From positions 62,001 to 126,000 of the forward strand of contig NZ_CP061295.1 in assembly GCF_018687535.1 (NCBI RefSeq): DNA of 64,000 bases. Direction: 5' to 3'. The stretch's first letter is position 1, and each line of letters opens with the position of its first letter. The notes beneath the pieces are model-generated. The model saw only the letters and a list, made by a program, of their open reading frames with translations. It did no database searches and had not been told where the DNA came from. A program made the translations under genes and the position numbers. This document shows, piece after piece, positions 33,971 to 43,622 of this stretch. Source of the DNA: Polynucleobacter sp. MWH-S4W17 (GTDB lineage: Bacteria > Pseudomonadota > Gammaproteobacteria > Burkholderiales > Burkholderiaceae).

Positions 33971-34755
33971 AACATGGCCTCAATCGACCTGCCCTAGAGT
34001 ACGGCAGCGGTTTTCCTACTCTATTGTTTAAAGAGGTAAAGCGCTTTTATAAAGTGGCTTTTCAGACGGTGGCTGCACCGGTGCTTACAGCTGTCCTCTA
34101 CCTAATGATCTTTGGCCATGTGCTTGAGGGCAGAGAAGTCTACGGACGTTTAAGTTACACGGCCTTCTTAATTCCTGGTCTTGTGATGATGAGTGTTTTG
34201 CAAAATGCTTTTGCAAATACTTCATCTTCTTTGATTCAATCTAAGGTCACCGGCAACTTAGTGTTTGTTTTGTTGGCCCCCCTAAGCCATTTCGAGTTTT
34301 ACTCTGCTTATATTTTGGCTGCAGTATTTCGGGGAATTGTTGTGGGACTGGGCGTTCTATTAATTACCATCTGGTTCGCAACACCCACTTTGGAATATCC
34401 ATTATGGATTTTGACGTTTGCTTTCTTGGGGGCAGCTATTTTGGGAAGTCTTGGCTTAATTGCTGGCATCTGGGCTGATAAATATGACCAGTTAGCTGCT
34501 TTTCAGAACTTCATCATCATGCCCGCAACGATGCTGTCAGGTGTCTTTTACTCTATTCACTCTTTACCGCCAGCATGGCAAGTGGTGTCGCACTTCAATC
34601 CGTTCTTTTACATGATTGATGGCTTCCGTTACGGCTTTTTTGGGGTTTCAGATAACTCCCCTTGGAGCAGCTTAGTCATTGTGTTCTGCTTTTTTGTAGT
34701 GGTGTCAGTCATTGCCCTGCGGCTGCTGCAAAAGGGCTATAAGCTCCGCTATTAA
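33967..34755 (+). CDS. ABC-2 type permease (YadH-like)
   Basis: The 262-residue integral membrane protein has six predicted segments and the ABC-2 pattern (FLIPGLVMMSVLQNAFANTS, then NFIIMPATMLSGVFYSIHSL and FNPFFYMIDGFRYG). It forms the channel for the preceding ATPase. The start overlaps the ATPase stop (ATGA). The pair recurs between mlaB and bolA in related betaproteobacteria as I remember them. Confidence 0.9.
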   Translation: MKHGLNRPALEYGSGFPTLLFKEVKRFYKVAFQTVAAPVLTAVLYLMIFGHVLEGREVYGRLSYTAFLIPGLVMMSVLQNAFANTSSSLIQSKVTGNLVFVLLAPLSHFEFYSAYILAAVFRGIVVGLGVLLITIWFATPTLEYPLWILTFAFLGAAILGSLGLIAGIWADKYDQLAAFQNFIIMPATMLSGVFYSIHSLPPAWQVVSHFNPFFYMIDGFRYGFFGVSDNSPWSSLVIVFCFFVVVSVIALRLLQKGYKLRY

Positions 34756-34788
34756 TTGTTGATACCCCAAGCTTTATTAGGAGAAGAA

Positions 34789-35037
34789 ATGCTACCCACC
34801 CCACAACAGATTGAAGGCTATATCAAGCAAGGCATTCAGTGCACTCATATACAGGTTGAGGGTGATGGCCAGCACTTTTTTGCCACCATCGTGAGCCCCG
34901 AGTTTGAAGGTAAGCGTTTGGTACAGCGCCACCAATTGGTATACGGTGCAATGGGTGATCGTATGAAGGCAGAAGTTCATGCTTTATCAATCAAGGCATT
35001 TACACCTGAAGAGTTTGCGCAAAACTCAGCAGCATAA
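34789..35037 (+). CDS. BolA-family protein (IbaG-like)
   Basis: The 82-residue protein begins MLPTPQQIEGYIKQGIQCTH. BolA marks are VEGDGQHFFATIVSPEFEGK and the C-terminal helix region RLVQRHQLVYGAMGDRM with VHALSIKAFTPEE. Family members bind Fe-S clusters with monothiol glutaredoxins. It lies directly before murA, as ibaG does in E. coli. The ATG at 34789 has a very strong TTAGGAGAAG upstream, which decides the start over the longer frame from 34756. Confidence 0.92.
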   Translation: MLPTPQQIEGYIKQGIQCTHIQVEGDGQHFFATIVSPEFEGKRLVQRHQLVYGAMGDRMKAEVHALSIKAFTPEEFAQNSAA

Positions 35038-35093
35038 AAATTACATCATTACTCATTACAAATTAATAAATATGTTTTTACTGGAATCGTTTC

Positions 35094-36368
35094 ATGGATA
35101 AATTACGAATGGTTGGCGGCACCCCTCTCAATGGAGAGGTAGTGATTGCCGGCGCTAAAAATGCCGCATTGCCCATTCTGTGCGCTTGTCTATTAACTGA
35201 TCAACCAGTTGTATTGCGTAATGTTCCTGATTTGCAAGATGTGCGTACTATGCTCAAGCTTTTACAAGAAATTGGTGTAACAGTCGATTTCCCAAGTGCT
35301 GGTGATCGTAGTCACATGGTATTGAACGCGGCGGTCATTAAAAGTTCAGAAGCGACTTATGAGATGGTGAAGACTATGCGCGCTTCTATCTTGGTACTTG
35401 GCCCACTTTTGGCCAGAATGCATAGCGCAAAGGTTTCGTTGCCGGGTGGTTGCGCAATTGGCGCACGTCCAGTAGATCAGCATATCAAAGGCTTGAAGGC
35501 GATGGGCGCGAGTATCAAGATTAAGAGTGGCTACATTCAGGCTGAAACCAAGTCACAGTCAGATCGTCTAAAGGGCGCCTCCATTCTGACTGACATGATT
35601 ACCGTAACCGGTACTGAGAATTTATTGATGGCGGCCACTTTGGCGTCGGGTACAACTATCTTAGAAAACGCTGCACGCGAGCCTGAGGTTGGTGACTTGG
35701 CTGAATTGTTAGTGAAGATGGGTGCGAAGATTTCTGGAATTGGTAGTGATCGTCTGGTTATCGAGGGCGTTGAAAAACTTCATGGTGCAGAACATTCGGT
35801 TATTCCGGATCGCATTGAAGCGGGCACATTCTTATGTGCAGTTGCAGCTACTGGTGGTGAGATCACCGTTAAGCATTGCCGTCCCGATACTTTGGATGCC
35901 GTGATTGTGAAGTTGAAAGAAGCGGGTCTGCAAATGGAGATTGGTCCAGACTGGATTAAGGCTTCGATGCAGGGTCGTCCTAAAGCAGTCAACTTCCGCA
36001 CTTCTGAATACCCTGCTTTTCCGACAGATATGCAAGCGCAGCTCATGACAGTCAATGCAATCGCATCGGGTATCTCAACCATTACCGAGACGATTTTTGA
36101 AAACCGCTTTATGCACGTTCAAGAACTCAATCGTTTGGGTGCGGACATTGCTATTGAAGGCAATACTGCGATTGCCCAGGGAGTAGAGAAGCTCTCAGGT
36201 GCGATTGTGATGGCTACCGATTTGCGGGCCTCGGCTAGTTTGGTGATTGCTGGATTGGCCGCCCAAGGCGAAACCCAAGTAGACCGGATTTACCACTTAG
36301 ATCGTGGCTATGACCGCATGGAGCAAAAGTTAACCCTCTTGGGCGCCAATATTGAGCGCGTTAAGTAA
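35094..36368 (+). CDS. murA: UDP-N-acetylglucosamine 1-carboxyvinyltransferase
   Basis: The 424-residue enzyme adds enolpyruvate from PEP to UDP-GlcNAc, the first committed step of peptidoglycan synthesis. K22/N23 are in [12 protein letters not shown]. The fosfomycin-target C120 is in [16 protein letters not shown], and [13 protein letters not shown] and [16 protein letters not shown] match the C-terminal half. It is the usual link between the mla and his clusters. Confidence 0.97.
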   Translation: MDKLRMVGGTPLNGEVVIAGAKNAALPILCACLLTDQPVVLRNVPDLQDVRTMLKLLQEIGVTVDFPSAGDRSHMVLNAAVIKSSEATYEMVKTMRASILVLGPLLARMHSAKVSLPGGCAIGARPVDQHIKGLKAMGASIKIKSGYIQAETKSQSDRLKGASILTDMITVTGTENLLMAATLASGTTILENAAREPEVGDLAELLVKMGAKISGIGSDRLVIEGVEKLHGAEHSVIPDRIEAGTFLCAVAATGGEITVKHCRPDTLDAVIVKLKEAGLQMEIGPDWIKASMQGRPKAVNFRTSEYPAFPTDMQAQLMTVNAIASGISTITETIFENRFMHVQELNRLGADIAIEGNTAIAQGVEKLSGAIVMATDLRASASLVIAGLAAQGETQVDRIYHLDRGYDRMEQKLTLLGANIERVK

Positions 36369-36388
36369 GGCTGATGGATAATTAGTCC

Positions 36389-37015
36389 ATGAAATTGACT
36401 TTAGCCCTCTCCAAAGGGCGCATCTTCGAAGAAACTGCAGAGATCTTGTCCAAGGTTGGCATAGTGCCGCTGGAGGATCCTGAGAAGTCACGCAAACTCA
36501 TTATTGAGACCTCTAATCTAGATGTTCGCCTGATTATTGTTCGCGCCTCAGACGTGCCTACTTATGTGCAATTTGGCGGCGCTGATTTTGGGGTAGCTGG
36601 GTTGGATGTATTGATGGAAAAAGGGAGTGATGGTTTGTACGTCCCTTACGACTTGAATATTGCAAAGTGCCGCATGTCTGTCGCGGTCCGTGAAGGATTT
36701 GATTACGCTGCCGCAGTAAAACAAGGTTCTCGTTTAAAAGTTGCTACGAAGTATGTCAATTGCGCGCGTGAACACTTTGCCAATAAAGGTGTGCATATCG
36801 ATACGATTCAACTGTATGGCTCAATGGAGCTCGCTCCTTTGGTCGGCTTGGCAGATGCGATTGTGGATCTGGTGTCTACTGGTAATACGCTCAAAGCGAA
36901 CGGCTTAGTGGAAGTTGAGCCAATTGCTGATATCAGCGCTCGCCTAGTGGTCAATCAAGCTTCATACAAACGCAAGCGTGCGCAGCTACAACCTATTTTT
37001 GAGCTACTGAAGTAA
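36389..37015 (+). CDS. hisG: ATP phosphoribosyltransferase, short form
   Basis: The 208-residue enzyme catalyses the first step of histidine synthesis (ATP plus PRPP). It starts [15 protein letters not shown], with [21 protein letters not shown] and [16 protein letters not shown]. The length is that of the short HisG, which lacks the C-terminal regulatory domain and works with HisZ. No hisZ is in this window. It starts 20 bases after murA. Confidence 0.96.
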   Translation: MKLTLALSKGRIFEETAEILSKVGIVPLEDPEKSRKLIIETSNLDVRLIIVRASDVPTYVQFGGADFGVAGLDVLMEKGSDGLYVPYDLNIAKCRMSVAVREGFDYAAAVKQGSRLKVATKYVNCAREHFANKGVHIDTIQLYGSMELAPLVGLADAIVDLVSTGNTLKANGLVEVEPIADISARLVVNQASYKRKRAQLQPIFELLK

Positions 37016-37044
37016 TAGTAGTCAGATCGAGAAGTCTTTTCCCT

Positions 37045-38367
37045 ATGTCTTCAAACATTAACGTAAAACGCCTCAATAGCAAGGATGCAGGCTTCAGAGA
37101 AATTCTGTTGTCGAGCTTGTCCTTGCCGTCTGCTGATGATGAGGCGATAGATGCTGCAGTAGTGAAGATTTTGGCAGCAGTTAAAGACAAAGGTGATGAA
37201 GCGGTTCTGGGTTTTACAAAACAGTTTGATCGCTTGAATGTGGCAAGTGTTTCAGATTTAGAGATTTCTCGCAAAGATTTAGAGCTGGCTTATCAGTCTT
37301 TATCTGCTGAACAAAAAAATGCTCTTGATATTGCTGCGCAAAGAGTGCGTGCTTATCACGAGAGGCAAAAGATTGAAACGGGTTGCCACTCTTGGGAGTA
37401 CGAAGAGAAAGATGGAACACGTCTCGGTCAAAAAGTAACTCCATTAGATCGTGTTGGCATTTATGTGCCAGGCGGTAAAGCAGCTTATCCCTCGTCCGTA
37501 TTGATGAATGCTATTCCTGCAAAAGTAGCGGGTGTTGCCGAGGTGATCATGGTGGTACCTACCCCTGATGGTGCGCGCAATCCTTTGGTTTTGGCGGCAG
37601 CCTATCTTGCTGGAGTAGATCGCGTCTTTACGATCGGTGGCGCTCAAGCAGTTGGCGCTTTAGCCTACGGCACTAAAACTATTCCGTCGGTTGATAAGAT
37701 TGTTGGACCTGGCAATGCCTATGTGGCTGCAGCCAAGCGGAGAGTCTTTGGCACTGTTGGCATCGATATGATCGCTGGCCCATCGGAAATTTTGGTTCTT
37801 TGTGATGGATCTACTCCTCCGGATTGGGTTGCAATGGACCTGTTTTCTCAGGCTGAGCATGATGAGCAGGCTCAATCGATCCTTCTCTGTCCAGATGCTC
37901 AATATATTGAGCAAGTGCAAGCAAGCATCAACCAGCTCCTCCCTGAAATGCCAAGAGCAAAGGTGATTGAAGCTTCACTCACAAATCGCGCTTTGTTAAT
38001 TCAGGTAAACGATATGTCTGAAGCCTGTGAGATTGCTAATGCGATTGCTGCTGAGCACTTGGAGATTTGCGCTGCCGATCCACGTCAGTGGGCTGACCAA
38101 ATTCGTCATGCGGGCGCCATCTTCATGGGTAACTACACTAGTGAATCCTTGGGCGATTACTGCGCCGGCCCTAATCACGTTTTACCTACTGCACGCACGG
38201 CACGCTTTTCTTCACCATTGGGTGTGTATGACTTTATCAAGCGCTCGAGCATGATCGAAGTAAGTGAAGCTGGCGCCCAAACCTTGGGCGCTGTTGCAAG
38301 TACGCTAGCTCACGGTGAGGGCTTACAAGCCCATGCACGTGCAGCTGAGATGCGCTTAAAGAAGTAA
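37045..38367 (+). CDS. hisD: Histidinol dehydrogenase
   Basis: The 440-residue zinc enzyme oxidises histidinol to histidine in two NAD steps. Seen are [33 protein letters not shown], the metal/catalytic region [16 protein letters not shown] and C-terminal [17 protein letters not shown]. It follows hisG. The next gene, hisC, is on the opposite strand with a hairpin between them. Confidence 0.97.
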   Translation: MSSNINVKRLNSKDAGFREILLSSLSLPSADDEAIDAAVVKILAAVKDKGDEAVLGFTKQFDRLNVASVSDLEISRKDLELAYQSLSAEQKNALDIAAQRVRAYHERQKIETGCHSWEYEEKDGTRLGQKVTPLDRVGIYVPGGKAAYPSSVLMNAIPAKVAGVAEVIMVVPTPDGARNPLVLAAAYLAGVDRVFTIGGAQAVGALAYGTKTIPSVDKIVGPGNAYVAAAKRRVFGTVGIDMIAGPSEILVLCDGSTPPDWVAMDLFSQAEHDEQAQSILLCPDAQYIEQVQASINQLLPEMPRAKVIEASLTNRALLIQVNDMSEACEIANAIAAEHLEICAADPRQWADQIRHAGAIFMGNYTSESLGDYCAGPNHVLPTARTARFSSPLGVYDFIKRSSMIEVSEAGAQTLGAVASTLAHGEGLQAHARAAEMRLKK

Positions 38368-38395
38368 GCGTGTAATAAACCTGCGCTGACTTCTT
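38359..38395. terminator. Hairpin between convergent hisD and hisC
   Basis: AAGAAGT plus AGCG (38359-38370) pair with CGCT plus ACTTCTT (38384-38395), with one mismatch and a 13-base loop. The left arm overlaps the end of hisD. There is no clear T-run on either side, so it may be a weak bidirectional terminator or an RNA-stabilising structure. Confidence 0.45.
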
Positions 38396-38401
38396 AAAAA
38401 T

Positions 38402-39469
38402 TTAATTCAGAATTTCTTTTAAAGCGGCAACAAGTTCATTACTTTGTTCGTCTGTGCCAATCGTAATGCGCAAGAACTCTTCGATGCGTGGTGATTTGAA
38501 GTGACGCACGATGATGCCGCGATCCCGCAAGGCTTGATATAGCTTAGCTCCAGCATGCTTCGAATGGCGAGTGAAAATAAAGTTTGCAGTCGAAGGCAGG
38601 GTTGCAAATCCCAAAGCATCGAGTTGTTCAATTAACTTTGTACGAGTTTGAATTACCTTGGCTGAAGTTGCTTCTAGGTGCGCTTGGTCTTCAATGGCTG
38701 CAACCGCACCAGCTTGAGCAAGGCGTCCCAAGGGGTAGGAATTAAAGCTATTTTTGACTCGTTCCAAGCCCTCAATCAAAGCTGGATGGCCAACGGCAAA
38801 GCCGACGCGCAGGCCAGCTAGAGCGCGGGATTTAGAGAGCGTGTGTACTACTAACAAATTTTCTGGACAGTTGGCGCCACGCAATAGTGGAATGCAAGAT
38901 TCAGTCCCGTAATCTACGTAAGCTTCATCAATAACAAGTACTGAATCTTTGTTGCGCAAGACTAGCGCTTCAATTTCTGAGCGGGGAATCGATCTACCAG
39001 TTGGCGCATTAGGGTTAGGGAAAATAATTCCGCCGTTAGGAGATTGGTAGTCAGCAGTTTTAATCTCAAAATTTTCGTCCAAGGGAACTATTTGGGCATT
39101 AATTCCAAAAAGTTTGCAGTAGACGGGATAGAAGCTATAGGTAATATCTGGAAAATGCACGGGTTTACTTTGCTTGAGTAAACCAGCAAAGACGTGCGCC
39201 AACACTTCATCAGAGCCATTGCCTACAAAGACTTGATTTGCATCTAAGCCATGTAATTTAGCGATAGCTTGTTTTAGGGCTGCGCCTTCCGGATCGGGAT
39301 AGAGGCGTAAATCGGCAGTATTTTGACCTTCAATAGCAGCAAGCGCTTTGGGCGATGGGCCATAGGGACTCTCGTTGGTATTGAGTTTTACCAGCCGCTG
39401 CATTTGCGGTTGTTCCCCTGGAACATAGGGGGTTAGGGTTTGAACAACGGGGCTCCAAAAACGGCTCAT
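38402..39469 (-). CDS. hisC: Histidinol-phosphate aminotransferase
   Basis: The 355-residue PLP transaminase is of the aspartate aminotransferase fold. It has [14 protein letters not shown] near the N-terminus, [25 protein letters not shown], and the PLP lysine in [19 protein letters not shown]. It converts imidazole-acetol phosphate to histidinol phosphate. Unlike every other his gene here, it lies on the minus strand, so it must have its own promoter in the hisC-hisB gap. Confidence 0.94.
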   Translation of the reverse strand: MSRFWSPVVQTLTPYVPGEQPQMQRLVKLNTNESPYGPSPKALAAIEGQNTADLRLYPDPEGAALKQAIAKLHGLDANQVFVGNGSDEVLAHVFAGLLKQSKPVHFPDITYSFYPVYCKLFGINAQIVPLDENFEIKTADYQSPNGGIIFPNPNAPTGRSIPRSEIEALVLRNKDSVLVIDEAYVDYGTESCIPLLRGANCPENLLVVHTLSKSRALAGLRVGFAVGHPALIEGLERVKNSFNSYPLGRLAQAGAVAAIEDQAHLEATSAKVIQTRTKLIEQLDALGFATLPSTANFIFTRHSKHAGAKLYQALRDRGIIVRHFKSPRIEEFLRITIGTDEQSNELVAALKEILN

Positions 39470-39507
39470 GAGGGTTCTCAGGTCAAAAATCGGGATAAAA
39501 GTGCAGC

Positions 39508-39519
39508 AATATCGATATT
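39508..39519. promoter_or_regulatory. 12-bp perfect palindrome in the divergent hisC-hisB gap
   Basis: AATATCGATATT reads the same on both strands. It lies 38 bases before the hisC start and 66 bases before hisB, in the only divergent gap of the his cluster. A regulator operator is possible, but no factor can be named. Confidence 0.35.
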
Positions 39520-39585
39520 TAAATCTCTTCTAGGAATGATATTATGAGGCTTCAATCAACACTTCGCCTCGCGGCGCAATGAAGC

Positions 39586-40173
39586 ATGCGGCAAGCCGAC
39601 GTCACCCGAAACACTTCGGAAACCAAAATTCAGATTTCCATCAATTTAGATGGAACCGGTAAGGCTGAGCTAGCCTCCGGAGTCCCTTTTCTAGACCACA
39701 TGCTCGATCAGATTGCGCGTCACGGCATGATTGACCTCAAAGTGGTTGCAAATGGCGACACCCATATTGACGATCACCACACAGTTGAAGATGTGGGAAT
39801 TACGCTAGGCCAGGCTTTTGCCAAAGCAGTGGGTGATAAGGCGGGTATTACGCGCTATGGCCATTCTTATGTGCCTCTAGATGAGACCCTTTCTCGTGTT
39901 GTGATTGATTTCTCTGGTCGCCCAGGTTTGGAATTTAATGTCCCATTTACCCGTGCACGTGTAGGCGACTTTGATGTGGATCTCAGCATTGAGTTCTTCC
40001 GTGGTTTTGTTAATCATGCTGGAGTCACTTTGCACATCGATAATTTGCGCGGTATTAATGCCCACCACCAAATTGAAACTGTGTTCAAGGCTTTTGGTCG
40101 TGCTTTGCGTATGGCCTTGGCGGTTGATCCGCGTGCTTCAGGCGCCATTCCTTCAACTAAAGGAAGTCTTTAA
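39586..40173 (+). CDS. hisB: Imidazoleglycerol-phosphate dehydratase
   Basis: The 195-residue monofunctional HisB contains the metal-binding motifs [13 protein letters not shown] and [15 protein letters not shown], repeated later as [14 protein letters not shown] and [15 protein letters not shown]. It has no histidinol phosphatase domain, as is usual in betaproteobacteria. It begins the plus-strand hisB-H-A-F run after the inverted hisC. Confidence 0.97.
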   Translation: MRQADVTRNTSETKIQISINLDGTGKAELASGVPFLDHMLDQIARHGMIDLKVVANGDTHIDDHHTVEDVGITLGQAFAKAVGDKAGITRYGHSYVPLDETLSRVVIDFSGRPGLEFNVPFTRARVGDFDVDLSIEFFRGFVNHAGVTLHIDNLRGINAHHQIETVFKAFGRALRMALAVDPRASGAIPSTKGSL

Positions 40174-40194
40174 TCTAGACTCCCCACGGTTGCT

Positions 40195-40214
40195 CAGTAG
40201 ACAACAGTAGACAA
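40195..40214. repeat. Two tandem copies of CAGTAGACAA before hisH
   Basis: CAGTAGACAA occurs at 40195-40204 and again at 40205-40214, followed by CAGG, in the 51-base hisB-hisH gap. The copies are identical. The final CAGG provides the ribosome binding site for the TTG start of hisH, so a slip in copy number would not change that spacing. Confidence 0.8.
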
Positions 40215-40224
40215 CAGGTAAATT

Positions 40225-40881
40225 TTGGCGCAAACCATTGCGATCGTCGACTATGGAATGGGTAATCTCCGTTCCGTATATCAAGCATTTCATCATGTTG
40301 CGCCTGATGACAATGTATTGATTGCTCATCAGCCAGAAGAGATTCATTCTGCAGATCGCGTTGTTTTGCCTGGTCAAGGCGCTATGCCAGATTGCATGAG
40401 GCATCTAGAGGAATCTGGATTGTTAGACGCCTTACTGGAGGCCTCTAAAAGCAAGCCACTTTTGGGGGTTTGTGTAGGCGAGCAAATGCTATTTGATAGA
40501 AGTGCAGAGGTACGCGCTACCGAGCAATGGACACCTTGTTTGGGTTTGATTCCCGGGGAAGTGCGTCGTTTTGAGCTGGTTGGTCAAAAGCAGCCAGATG
40601 GCTCCTCATATAAAGTCCCCCATATGGGCTGGAACCAAGTGCGCCAAGACCGAAAACACCCGCTTTGGGATGGCATACCTGATTTAACGAGCTTCTATTT
40701 TGTGCATAGCTACTATGTTGTGCCGCAGCGTAATGAAGATACAGCCGGTTCTACAGAATATGGCGATTGGTTTACTTCTGCGGTGGCGCGAGATAATATT
40801 TTTGCAACTCAATTTCATCCAGAAAAAAGTGCAGAATACGGTTTAAAGCTTTATAAAAATTTTGTTTCTTGGCAACCTTAA
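40225..40881 (+). CDS. hisH: Imidazole glycerol phosphate synthase, glutaminase subunit
   Basis: The 218-residue class I glutaminase feeds ammonia to HisF. The nucleophile cysteine is in [11 protein letters not shown]. The catalytic His/Glu pair is in [13 protein letters not shown] near the C-terminus, and [12 protein letters not shown] is at the N-terminus. It starts with TTG behind AGG at 6-base spacing. No ATG fits, because the conserved N-terminus begins right here. Confidence 0.96.
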   Translation: MAQTIAIVDYGMGNLRSVYQAFHHVAPDDNVLIAHQPEEIHSADRVVLPGQGAMPDCMRHLEESGLLDALLEASKSKPLLGVCVGEQMLFDRSAEVRATEQWTPCLGLIPGEVRRFELVGQKQPDGSSYKVPHMGWNQVRQDRKHPLWDGIPDLTSFYFVHSYYVVPQRNEDTAGSTEYGDWFTSAVARDNIFATQFHPEKSAEYGLKLYKNFVSWQP

Positions 40882-40899
40882 TATTCCTAACCATTTGCT

Positions 40900-41661
40900 A
40901 TGCTGCTGATTCCCGCAATTGATCTTAAAGACGGCCACTGTGTTCGACTCGAACAAGGTGATATGGATAAAGCTACGGTATTCTCAGAAGACCCTGGCGC
41001 AATGGCAGCGCATTGGATTAGCAAAGGTGCTCGACGCTTACATTTGGTAGATCTCAACGGCGCATTTGCCGGCAAGCTCAAAAATGAGGCTGCGATTAAA
41101 TCGATTCTCAAAGCGGTTGGTAATGAAATCCCTGTGCAACTCGGTGGCGGTATTCGTGATCTTGAAACCATTGAGCGTTTATTAGATGACGGTATTAGCA
41201 CTGTCATCATTGGCACCGCAGCCGTAAAGAATCCCGGTTTTGTGCAAGATGCCTGCACAGCATTTCCAGGTCATGTCATGGTTGGTTTAGATGCGCGTGA
41301 TGGCAAAGTAGCAACTGATGGCTGGAGCAAGATTACGGGCCATGAAGTGATTGATCTTGCCAAGAAGTTTGAAGATTGGGGCGTAGAAGCCATTATCTAT
41401 ACCGATATTGGTCGGGATGGCATGCTCAAGGGTGTGAACATTGAAGCCACAATCAAGCTGGCTCAAGCCATTCGCATTCCGATAATTGCCAGTGGTGGAC
41501 TCTCTAATAATCAAGATATTGATGCACTTTGCAAAGCGGAAGAAGAAGGCGTCATGGGCGTGATTGCTGGTCGCTCTATTTATGCGGGCGATCTTGATCT
41601 TGCAGCTGCTCAAAAATATGCTGATGAGTTAACCCTCAAGTACGCAAAGAAAATCATCTAG
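40900..41661 (+). CDS. hisA: ProFAR isomerase
   Basis: The 253-residue TIM barrel does the Amadori isomerisation in histidine synthesis. Catalytic D8 is in [11 protein letters not shown] and the second aspartate in [16 protein letters not shown]. Phosphate-binding motifs are GGGIRDL and ASGGLSN. The last base of its TAG stop is the first base of the hisF GTG start. Confidence 0.97.
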   Translation: MLLIPAIDLKDGHCVRLEQGDMDKATVFSEDPGAMAAHWISKGARRLHLVDLNGAFAGKLKNEAAIKSILKAVGNEIPVQLGGGIRDLETIERLLDDGISTVIIGTAAVKNPGFVQDACTAFPGHVMVGLDARDGKVATDGWSKITGHEVIDLAKKFEDWGVEAIIYTDIGRDGMLKGVNIEATIKLAQAIRIPIIASGGLSNNQDIDALCKAEEEGVMGVIAGRSIYAGDLDLAAAQKYADELTLKYAKKII

Positions 41662-42419
41662 TGTTAACGAAGCGAATTATTCCTTGTTTGGATGTCACTG
41701 CAGGGCGCGTTGTTAAAGGTGTGAACTTTGTAGGCTTACGTGATGCAGGCGATCCAGTCGAAATCGCTAAACGTTATGACACACAAGGCGCTGATGAGCT
41801 GACGTTTTTAGATATCACCGCTACTTCTGATGGACGCGATCTGATTTTGCACATCATTGAGGATGTGGCATCACAAGTTTTTATTCCGCTTACTGTTGGC
41901 GGCGGTGTGCGTGCAGTGGCTGATGTGCGTCGCTTACTGAATGCCGGCGCAGATAAAGTGAGCATGAATTCTTCTGCGGTAGCCAACCCCGATTTAGTTT
42001 CCGATGCAGCCGCTTATTACGGTTCTCAGTGTATTGTGGTGGCGATTGATGCCAAGCAAACTGAAGCTGGCAATTGGGAAGTGTTTACCCATGGCGGTAG
42101 AACTGCGACTGGAATGGATGTAGTCACATGGGCTACTGAAGTGGCTAAACGTGGTGCAGGCGAGATTCTTTTAACAAGCATGAACCGCGATGGCAGTAAG
42201 GATGGCTTTGACTTGGCTTTAACTGCTGCAGTAAGCGATGCCGTTCCTGTTCCCGTGATTGCCTCTGGCGGCGTTGGTAATTTGCAGCATTTAGTCGATG
42301 GTATTACTAAGGGCCATGCAGATGCAGTATTGGCGGCTAGTATTTTTCACTATGGTGATTACACCGTTGGGCAGGCAAAAGAATATATGGCAGCCCAAGG
42401 AATTCCGGTTCGGATTTAA
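41661..42419 (+). CDS. hisF: Imidazole glycerol phosphate synthase, cyclase subunit
   Basis: The 252-residue TIM barrel has D11 in [16 protein letters not shown] and a second catalytic Asp in [17 protein letters not shown]. Phosphate sites are [12 protein letters not shown] and VIASGGVGN. It uses ammonia from HisH. It starts with GTG overlapping hisA by one base (TAGTG). Immediately downstream the operon is broken by a hicAB module on the other strand. Confidence 0.97.
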   Translation: MLTKRIIPCLDVTAGRVVKGVNFVGLRDAGDPVEIAKRYDTQGADELTFLDITATSDGRDLILHIIEDVASQVFIPLTVGGGVRAVADVRRLLNAGADKVSMNSSAVANPDLVSDAAAYYGSQCIVVAIDAKQTEAGNWEVFTHGGRTATGMDVVTWATEVAKRGAGEILLTSMNRDGSKDGFDLALTAAVSDAVPVPVIASGGVGNLQHLVDGITKGHADAVLAASIFHYGDYTVGQAKEYMAAQGIPVRI

Positions 42420-42428
42420 TCGGTGTTC

Positions 42429-42821
42429 TTAAGCGCTAATCGCCATATGCGCGATAAAGGCGGAGCGGTTTTCACCAGCAGATTTGGCCTTAGCATCTAA
42501 TCTTGCTAGAACCCTTTTTGGTAAAGAAATATTTACTCTTTCGATATCGTCCGACAGTAATGCCGGGTCAATCTCAGCAATTGCCCAAATATATCCTTTG
42601 AACTCTTTCTTCTTTTGCAGCTCGGTAATAGAACTGGGCTTTGGGATATCTTCGCCCGCGTCTAATGCGGCCTCAATCCAAAGCTCAATCGCTTCTTTGG
42701 CATTCTCAATAGCCTCATCAATTCCACTGTCAGCGGCAGAAAAGCAGCCTGGCATGTCAGGAACAATCACACCCCACACCAACTTATGCCCACCTGGTTC
42801 AATAGCAATTGGATATTTCAT
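42429..42821 (-). CDS. hicB: HicB-family antitoxin
   Basis: The 130-residue protein has an N-terminal HicB RNase H-like fold (YPIAIEPGGHKLVWGVIVPD, then MPGCFSAADSGIDEAIENAKE) and a C-terminal ribbon-helix-helix stretch (VNISLPKRVLARLDAKAKS, RSAFIAHMAISA). HicB binds and blocks HicA and represses the operon through its DNA-binding domain. It follows hicA by 11 bases. Its 3' end faces the hisF stop with only 9 bases between. Confidence 0.92.
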   Translation of the reverse strand: MKYPIAIEPGGHKLVWGVIVPDMPGCFSAADSGIDEAIENAKEAIELWIEAALDAGEDIPKPSSITELQKKKEFKGYIWAIAEIDPALLSDDIERVNISLPKRVLARLDAKAKSAGENRSAFIAHMAISA

Positions 42822-42832
42822 TGTTCATCCTT

Positions 42833-43015
42833 CTATTTAATTCCTGCTTGTTTCAGTAGTTTTTGAACCAATCCAATTCCTAGACCTTTTTTGGGATGAG
42901 GAACCGTAATGTGCCCAGCTTTGCGGGGGTGGTTAAAAACATGATGAGACCCTTTTGAGCCCCGCAAAACCCAGCCATCTTTTTCTAATGCCTTGATGAG
43001 TTCTTTGCTATTCAT
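42833..43015 (-). CDS. hicA: HicA-family mRNA interferase toxin
   Basis: The 60-residue toxin begins MNSKELIKALEKDGWVLR and carries the dsRBD-like fold with the catalytic His in GSKGSHHVFNHP, then HITVPHPKKGLGIG. HicA cleaves mRNA and tmRNA. The frame is open from 43048, but the ATG at 43015 gives the family length. GAGG lies directly against this ATG, and a TATAAT ends 6 bases upstream, so translation initiation may be atypical. It is the first gene of the pair. Confidence 0.9.
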   Translation of the reverse strand: MNSKELIKALEKDGWVLRGSKGSHHVFNHPRKAGHITVPHPKKGLGIGLVQKLLKQAGIK

Positions 43016-43021
43016 CCTCGA

Positions 43022-43049
43022 ATTATAAATTCTATACACATCATACACA
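43022..43049 (-). promoter_or_regulatory. Candidate hicAB promoter and operator
   Basis: On the minus strand a TATAAT (43027-43022) lies 6 bases before the hicA ATG. Just upstream are two direct copies of TGTGTAT (plus-strand ATACACA at 43034-43040 and 43043-43049), spaced 9 bases apart, a plausible HicB binding site. No consensus -35 was found at normal spacing. Confidence 0.4.
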
Positions 43050-43149
43050 CAAACAGGGTTATTGTCCAGAAGGTGGGTTGGGCTGTTGCAGTAAGCCGTA
43101 GGCGATTCTGATTTGGGTGACTCTTAATAATTCTGTCAAAATCGGATAA

Positions 43150-43539
43150 ATGTCAGATACAAATAAAAACTCACTAGACCAGGGGCTATTAGCAGCGGTG
43201 ACTTGGAATGATCAAGGATTGGTTCCAGTAATCGCCCAAGAAGTTGGCAGCAAGGATATCTTGATGATGGCCTGGATGAATCGCGACGCCTTATTGGAAA
43301 CCTTACGCTTAGGCGAGGCAGTCTACTGGACTCGTTCCAGACAAAAACTGTGGCACAAGGGCGAAGAGTCTGGCCATACCCAGAAAGTAAAAGAAATTCG
43401 TCTGGATTGTGATGGGGATACGATTTTGCTGATGGTTGAGCAAAAAGACGGGATTGCTTGCCATACGGGTGAGCATAGCTGCTTCTTTAGGGAGTGGGAT
43501 TCTGTAAGCTCAAATTGGCAAAAGATCAGTAAAAACTGA
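43150..43539 (+). CDS. hisI: Phosphoribosyl-AMP cyclohydrolase
   Basis: The 129-residue monofunctional HisI opens the adenine ring of PR-AMP in histidine synthesis. It has [40 protein letters not shown], the metal-binding region [12 protein letters not shown] and [13 protein letters not shown]. It is now cut off from hisF by hicAB and from hisE by vapBC. It has a modest GGA ribosome site before the ATG. Confidence 0.96.
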   Translation: MSDTNKNSLDQGLLAAVTWNDQGLVPVIAQEVGSKDILMMAWMNRDALLETLRLGEAVYWTRSRQKLWHKGEESGHTQKVKEIRLDCDGDTILLMVEQKDGIACHTGEHSCFFREWDSVSSNWQKISKN

Positions 43540-43571
43540 CCCAAATAAATATTTATGGTCTGTATTTCCAC

Positions 43572-43612
43572 TTTATAGTCGTTTAGAATGGTATATACTT
43601 TGATATATACCA
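43572..43612 (+). promoter_or_regulatory. vapBC promoter with palindromic operator
   Basis: TGGTATATA (43589-43597) and TATATACCA (43604-43612) form a perfect 9-bp inverted repeat with a 6-base centre. The left arm overlaps a TATACT -10 box (43594-43599), which has a TTTATA -35-like box 16 bases upstream (43572-43577). This is the usual layout for autorepression by VapB or VapBC. It lies 11 bases before the vapB start. Confidence 0.7.
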
Positions 43613-43622
43613 AGGGGCTAGG

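Noticed and set aside
33212-34755. ABC-2 exporter as a drug or lipooligosaccharide nodulation (NodIJ) transporter
   Set aside because: The sequence is of the general DRR/Nod/YadG class, but nothing nearby supports nodulation or a specific drug. The substrate is left open.
38396-38410. Rho-independent terminator for hisD based on the hairpin at 38359-38395
   Set aside because: No T-run follows on the plus strand (AAAAATTTAA instead), so I list the hairpin with low confidence and do not claim a true intrinsic terminator.
42484-42840. Open frame of 118 codons on the plus strand across hicB
   Set aside because: It is an antisense shadow of hicB with a low-complexity Ser/Ile/Ala composition and no ribosome site.
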